From Ophiothrix spiculata (Eukaryota > Echinodermata > Ophiuroidea > Amphilepidida > Ophiotrichidae): a stretch of DNA of 20,014 nucleotides. Every line of letters starts with the position of its first letter. The stretch's first letter is position 1. A program made the position numbers and the translations under genes. The stretch is from assembly GCA_000969725.1 (NCBI GenBank), contig JXSR01S008971.1; one strand, given 5' to 3'. Positions 12,001 to 18,000 of the stretch are shown one piece after another. The notes beneath the pieces are model-generated. The model searched no databases. It was given only the letters and a program-made list of their open reading frames with translations, and had not been told where the DNA came from.

Positions 12001-15000
12001 AAAGTACTATAAATTTTCTAGTTTAAACATTAAAGCAATACTATAAAATGTTAAAATTGAAGCGCCCCCTATCACCCATGACTTCTGATTTTTTTTAGCT
12101 CATTGGGTTTGTTTTGAGCAGATATTAATACTCTCCAACTACTTTTTCTGTTATGGCCATTTTTTGAATTAAATTCGGGATCCCGAATTTAATTCCCCAT
12201 GTATTAGTATTGGAAAGCATACTATTACTTGTGTTTTTTATCCATTTTTCGGTGACAAAACAATTTTTTGACAAAATACACTTAAACACCAATTTAGATA
12301 GTCATACCCTACATTTTATATTGTTTTTACTATAAACAATTTTTGAACAAAATCTGATAGTATTGCTTTAAGAAAAGAGTAATCTCCTCTCCAGGTACGA
12401 GAATGAATTTTTATGAAATATATCTGAATTTGAATTTAAAAAAAAACTAAAATGGTTAAATCAAGTCTGAAATTATCCGAATTTGGATGATAGAAATATC
12501 TGAAACCAGATAATTATCTGAAAAATCTCATGCCTGCTAGTCATGGAATAGATATTGTAGTAGTTCAATTAACTTGTTTGAATTTATACACATCCAGTTC
12601 ACACAACTGTGAACTTTACACTTCAGTATAATAAATGATAAATCAATCAAATACTGGAACTTACTTGTGCAACTATGCGATGTTGCGACCATAACCAGTG
12701 GTCTTCAACAGGCATCTGATTCCTGGGGATGATCATGTGACACTTCAGTATTTTGTTAAATATTTTTTGTTGGGAAAGTACCCACTTTGTGACTTTTTTT
12801 GACAGTCACATTTTCCAAAAATGCCCATGGAATGTCTTACCTTGACTAAGGTATGAATCTTTTCTCCCGATTCAGTAATCTCCTTATATCGTTTAGTCAA
12901 CCTGTCCTGTCTGTCATCCAATCCTAGCAATGCCTGTTCCTTCATCTCCTTCCTCTCAAACAAAGATGTCTTAGCCCAAGTCTCCATGATCTTCTTGATC
13001 TCATCCACGTTATTCTTAGCCTGTTGGACCCTCTTTTCCAGATCCCTGACCTGGTCTCGCACCTGCTGGATGTACTCCCACACCCCATCATTGTTCCAGT
13101 TCAAATCCCCCTCTGCTCTCTTCAACGTAGTGTCAAGGTCAGCCAGCTGACCATCTATGAGAGGGTACTCCACTTCCAGCACTGTTTCCCGGATTTTATT
13201 ATACCAGGCTACCGTTAGATCAAGATTGGCGACATATTTGCGCAGAGTTTCATGTTTGGTGTATAGTGTGTTGGCAGTTTCTGGTATACCTTCATTGTCT
13301 CTGATAAGCAGATATTTGACCTCACGGAGAACAGCTACAAGCTGAGAACAAAAGACAAATTTTTAGGTAAGTCATGTCTTCAAATCTTGCCTTTTAAATG
13401 TAAAATGTATTGCCCACAACATACAAGTGAAGAGTTATTCCTACACAAAATCATTCCTTGTTTGTGAATAAATGGTTTAGCCCTTAAAGCAATACTACAA
13501 AGTGTAAAAAATGGAGCGCCCCGGAGGAGCGCCCCCTTTCACCAATGACTTTTGATTTTATCAGCTTATTGAGTTTGTTTTTGGTAGATATTAATATCCT
13601 CTAAACGATTTGGCTTAAATATTCTTATTTTTTCTGTTATGACCATTTGTTAAATTAAATTTGGGATCCTGAATTTAATTCCACGTGTATTCGCATAGGA
13701 AAGCACGCATGTGCTTTTTTATCCATTTTGCTGAAGTTTTTGACAAAATACACTTGAAAAAGGTTTTAGATTGTCACATTCCTTCATTTTAGGCTGTTTT
13801 TTACTCAAAACTATTTCTGATGAAAATTTTACTATAGTATTGCTTTAATACAATTCCGCCCAACGAAGAAAAAACGCTGCATATGTGAATTAAAAAGTCA
13901 TCTCCTTTAGGATTCTGCCAAGCAAACCCAACTTGGTACAAATTTAAAGGAAGCTTATCTTCAACTGGGCTCCAAGATGTTTTTAAATTCAGATTTTGAA
14001 GAACAATTGCAAGCTACTTCCTTTTCCCTTGAAGAACTACTGTAGAAATGAGCAAACAATCAATTCTCTTTCATAACTAAAGGCAGTATCTACTATATCA
14101 AACATGTGTAAATACAACTTTTTAGCATGCGAGTGAATTCATGTGAAATTGCATGTTTATAGGAAGTATCTGCTTTGCTTTACAAATGTACATACTGCTT
14201 TTTTACTTTGTAGGGCAAACAAACATATGAGGAGAAATGCAACAGGTGTTTAAAAATCTACTTGTACAAAATATTCTCTAATTTACCTTGGGGTCAAAGT
14301 TGACTGCGATTAGGTTAGTGTTTTCATTCCTTGTGATCAATGGGAAATTGAGCGTTGTCGAGCAGATGTCATCGACGGTGGCAGTCCAATCTTTGTAGAC
14401 TTTCTCATCATATCTAAAACATGAAAATAACATCAAAACACACACACACACAAATATCAGTTTTGCAAAATTATGGCAATCTTAAACCAGTCTGACTACA
14501 TTGGTACCACAGAACATGATTAAATAGAAATTACACCCAAAAAAATAATTCTTGCCATTTTCAAAGCTTTTACTTTAGAGAGTGCAATATAACACATGCT
14601 CCGACATTGCTCTGTAATTACCAAAAGTGTTTATTTAGGGGTGTGTGTCCTTAATATGAAATAGATGAAATAGATGGTCTATTCATTCCTATACAAAACA
14701 GGTTCCAGATCATGCTTGATATCTTGGCTATAAAGCGAATGGTTGCTACAACTTTTACATTTATTTTGAGATTATGATGCAGATGATTCTTGATTTTCAC
14801 TGTTCCTAAGCACCAGGCTTTGTATGTTCTCAATTACTGACGCACGGTGAACAGTGCATCGTCTTATGCGTACTGCGTTAATGCACTAATGCGTACTGCC
14901 TTAACGCACTTACGCGAATGATATGGAGTTTGCGTAAAACACTAATTTGAATATAAACTGTGGGTTCATCACAAGTCAACAACAGTACGCTCCTGGATAA

Positions 15001-18000
15001 GGAGATATGGTGAGATGTCGGATTGCCATTCACTGTCAGCTTTATTGAGCACTTACTTTGACAGGAGTTCCATCATTTCTTCATACTTGGCAAATACACC
15101 TTTGGCATTATCCGTTTGGATCACCCTGCATGAGAAAAAGATTGTCAAACAAGATTAAAATCAATGATGGATAGGTTCTTTGAAATTTCTTACTCTACGG
15201 CAAAGTGCACACAAAACCACCCAATTAACATATTTGGCAAAATTTATAGTAAAAATTTTAAATTAAATCATCCATACAAACACAAAATCTCTCTACAATT
15301 TCATAGCAAAACTATATATCATTACTATATACTTTCTAAATGTAAAATTAAACAAATTAAAAAAGAAAATAATAATAAGAGAAATATAATATTATAGTTA
15401 TTGAAAATAACAATTAAATATTAGTTGTCATAGAAGCTAGTATTGTAATCATAATTTCTTAGTTGAAAATGGAAAATATCATAGTGTAATTCCATGTCGC
15501 ATAGGTACTTGTGTTATGCATGGGTGTGAAAACTGTTGTACAAGAAATTATAATTTCCATAATAAACAATGAATGGGCCACTATGACTTAACAATACAGT
15601 GCATAAAATTGCAGCAAAGCATACAAATAAAAACATTTCTAGTGCATTAAATGGTGCTTAAACACAAAGGATAGAAATCAAAAATTAAAAAAGGTCACTT
15701 TCAGAGAATAAATCACACAGGATTTGTCTGACAACTGTTTAAGAATTGCTTTTGTTTTTTATGTTGAGTAGGGCCTATATAATTTGAAATGCATCAGTTT
15801 CGATCGGATGCTTTTCAAACAATTTCCACCACAAATGACCACCGCAATTGAATCTTCAAAACATAAATGGATTGCGGCAGCAGACCCCAAGAAAACACAA
15901 AGAAAGTTTAGTTTTCTCAACTTGGGTTGCGTTGAGCCAAGTGGTGTTGCATTTTGATATTAATCTCCAAACACTGACGTGGTTAGTGTGAAATAAAATG
16001 AGCAAATCCTATGATTCATTCTCTCAAAATTATGAAGCATCAGCAAAATTTCTTTCACAAAAGTTGCAAATATCATACGGCAAAGAATAGTAGTAGCACT
16101 TAACGGAGAACTTTCAATCTTATTAATGAAATGCTTCCATTCAATTTTTACGTCCAAAAATATTTTAACTTTTAAGATTCCAGCCATTTCTCCAATTGTA
16201 CCCTTTACCCATCCCATGCTATAATAGGCAAAGCAAAAATTTATTGGACAAATTAAACAAACACCCAGGGTAGAATTTGCATTAAAAGCAATAGGCCCTG
16301 CACTCTGGATTTTTGTGTCAACTGTCCAATAAATTTTTGCTTAGCCTATAGTGTTATCCCAGCTCATTGCAACTGGTACGCAGAAACGACGGATGCTGGT
16401 AGACACAAGCAATGCAAATGAAAAAAACTCATAGGATACACATTAAAAAATGGCACCACAAAATATGAAAAGTTGCAACTTTTGTGAAAAAAAAAATCCT
16501 CTAAAACATTTTGTTACCTCTTTATTCCAGTTCTGCGTGTTGACATCATTGGGGAATTCATGTGAAAATTAAAGATGGCATGAAAAATGACACAAATGTG
16601 AAAGGGTCAAAGGTTACAATGAATACACAAGCATGCATGGTTTGATGTAGGCAACATGGTTTTGATGAAAGGCTACACTATATATTTAGTGAAGTGATTC
16701 ATACAAGCAGTGTACACGTAAGGAAGCAGTGTTATATGCACAGCGTGATGCAGAGACTTCTATTCGAGGCATGCAAGCTCAATTGCGCCATCCTTCTTGA
16801 TTACATGTAACTGAGAGCCTTGCATGTTTTTTTCAAGATCACTCCACTTTAAAGCTTCAAGCTAGTGAGCTCTTTATACAGCCCAAGCAGATTTCAAACA
16901 GAAGTCCCTGCGAATGCAAATAGATGAGCAGCTATGTACAAGACCTATAACAAAGAAGTGATGCACTTTTATGGAATTTCTAATCAATTATAGGATCATT
17001 CTGATATTCCAGTGCTTTCCACTAAATTTTTTACAGCAACTTCTTTCAAATACTGCAATACATACATGTACTTTATGCTGTTGGCCAGGATTTTAAAATA
17101 GGGTGTCCAAAATGGTATATGATATGGCTAGTTTCATAAAGCAGGGTGTCCACTTTCTATATATTCCATTATAAAAATCAGAATTCTAGGGTCTCCGATT
17201 TTAAAATAGGGTGTCCAAAGTGACACACGACCATCCCTCTGGAGAACACCTAAGCTTGATGCATAGATTAAAATGAAGTAACCTGTGGGAACATTGAATA
17301 CTACATGTCCAAAAGTAGATTATCTAGTATCTATGAAGGTGTTGGAAGTCAGTAATAAAGTTGCTTATTTTTTGCTGAAAATGATCATTTTTACATGTCT
17401 TTGCAATTTAGGAAGCCCTCTTTTGACAGGATTTAAGAAGCATTTGGGTAATTTTCGTTCATGCCACAAATGAGGTGCAACTGCAACTTGCACAAGCGTC
17501 CCACATCCACGTCATAAATAAGGTATACAATGCTGTCAATTACATTTTTATTTACTCAAGCTTTGATAACAAAGATTTACTTGCAAAATATTTATTTGTG
17601 ACAATGGATACTCAAAATATGTATTTAGCTTACAAACATCTATACAGAGTAATGGTTTGCAACATCTGTTGACACACAGATTCTTTACACGTGTGCACTG
17701 TGTGTCATAGCAGTTTTGGGGAACAAAATATAATCAGTCATGAGTCAGTTTGAAAAATAATTTAGAGTGACTTTTTTAAGAACATGCATCTATTTTAAGT
17801 CTGTCCAAATCATCTAAATCAAACAGGAAGAAGAAAGGAGAAGAAAAAGAAGAAGAAAAAAAAAAGAAGATGAAGAAGAAGAGGAAGGGGGTGAGGAGGA
17901 GAAGATGATGAAGAAGATGATGAAGAAGGGGAAGAAGAAGATGAAGAAAAGGAAGGAGGAGGAAAAGAAGGAGGAGAAGTATATTTGGAATTTTCAAGAT

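Larger units (their letters stand above)
11259..12840 (-). other. Intron w5-w6 (phase 0)
   Basis: 1582 bp, donor GTAAGA, acceptor CTTTTGCAG. Contains the short exon w6 copy (11320-11340), the fold-back element 11354-11751 and MITE copy 1 (12030-12371). The remaining parts, 11752-12029 and 12372-12840, show no features. Confidence 0.85.
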
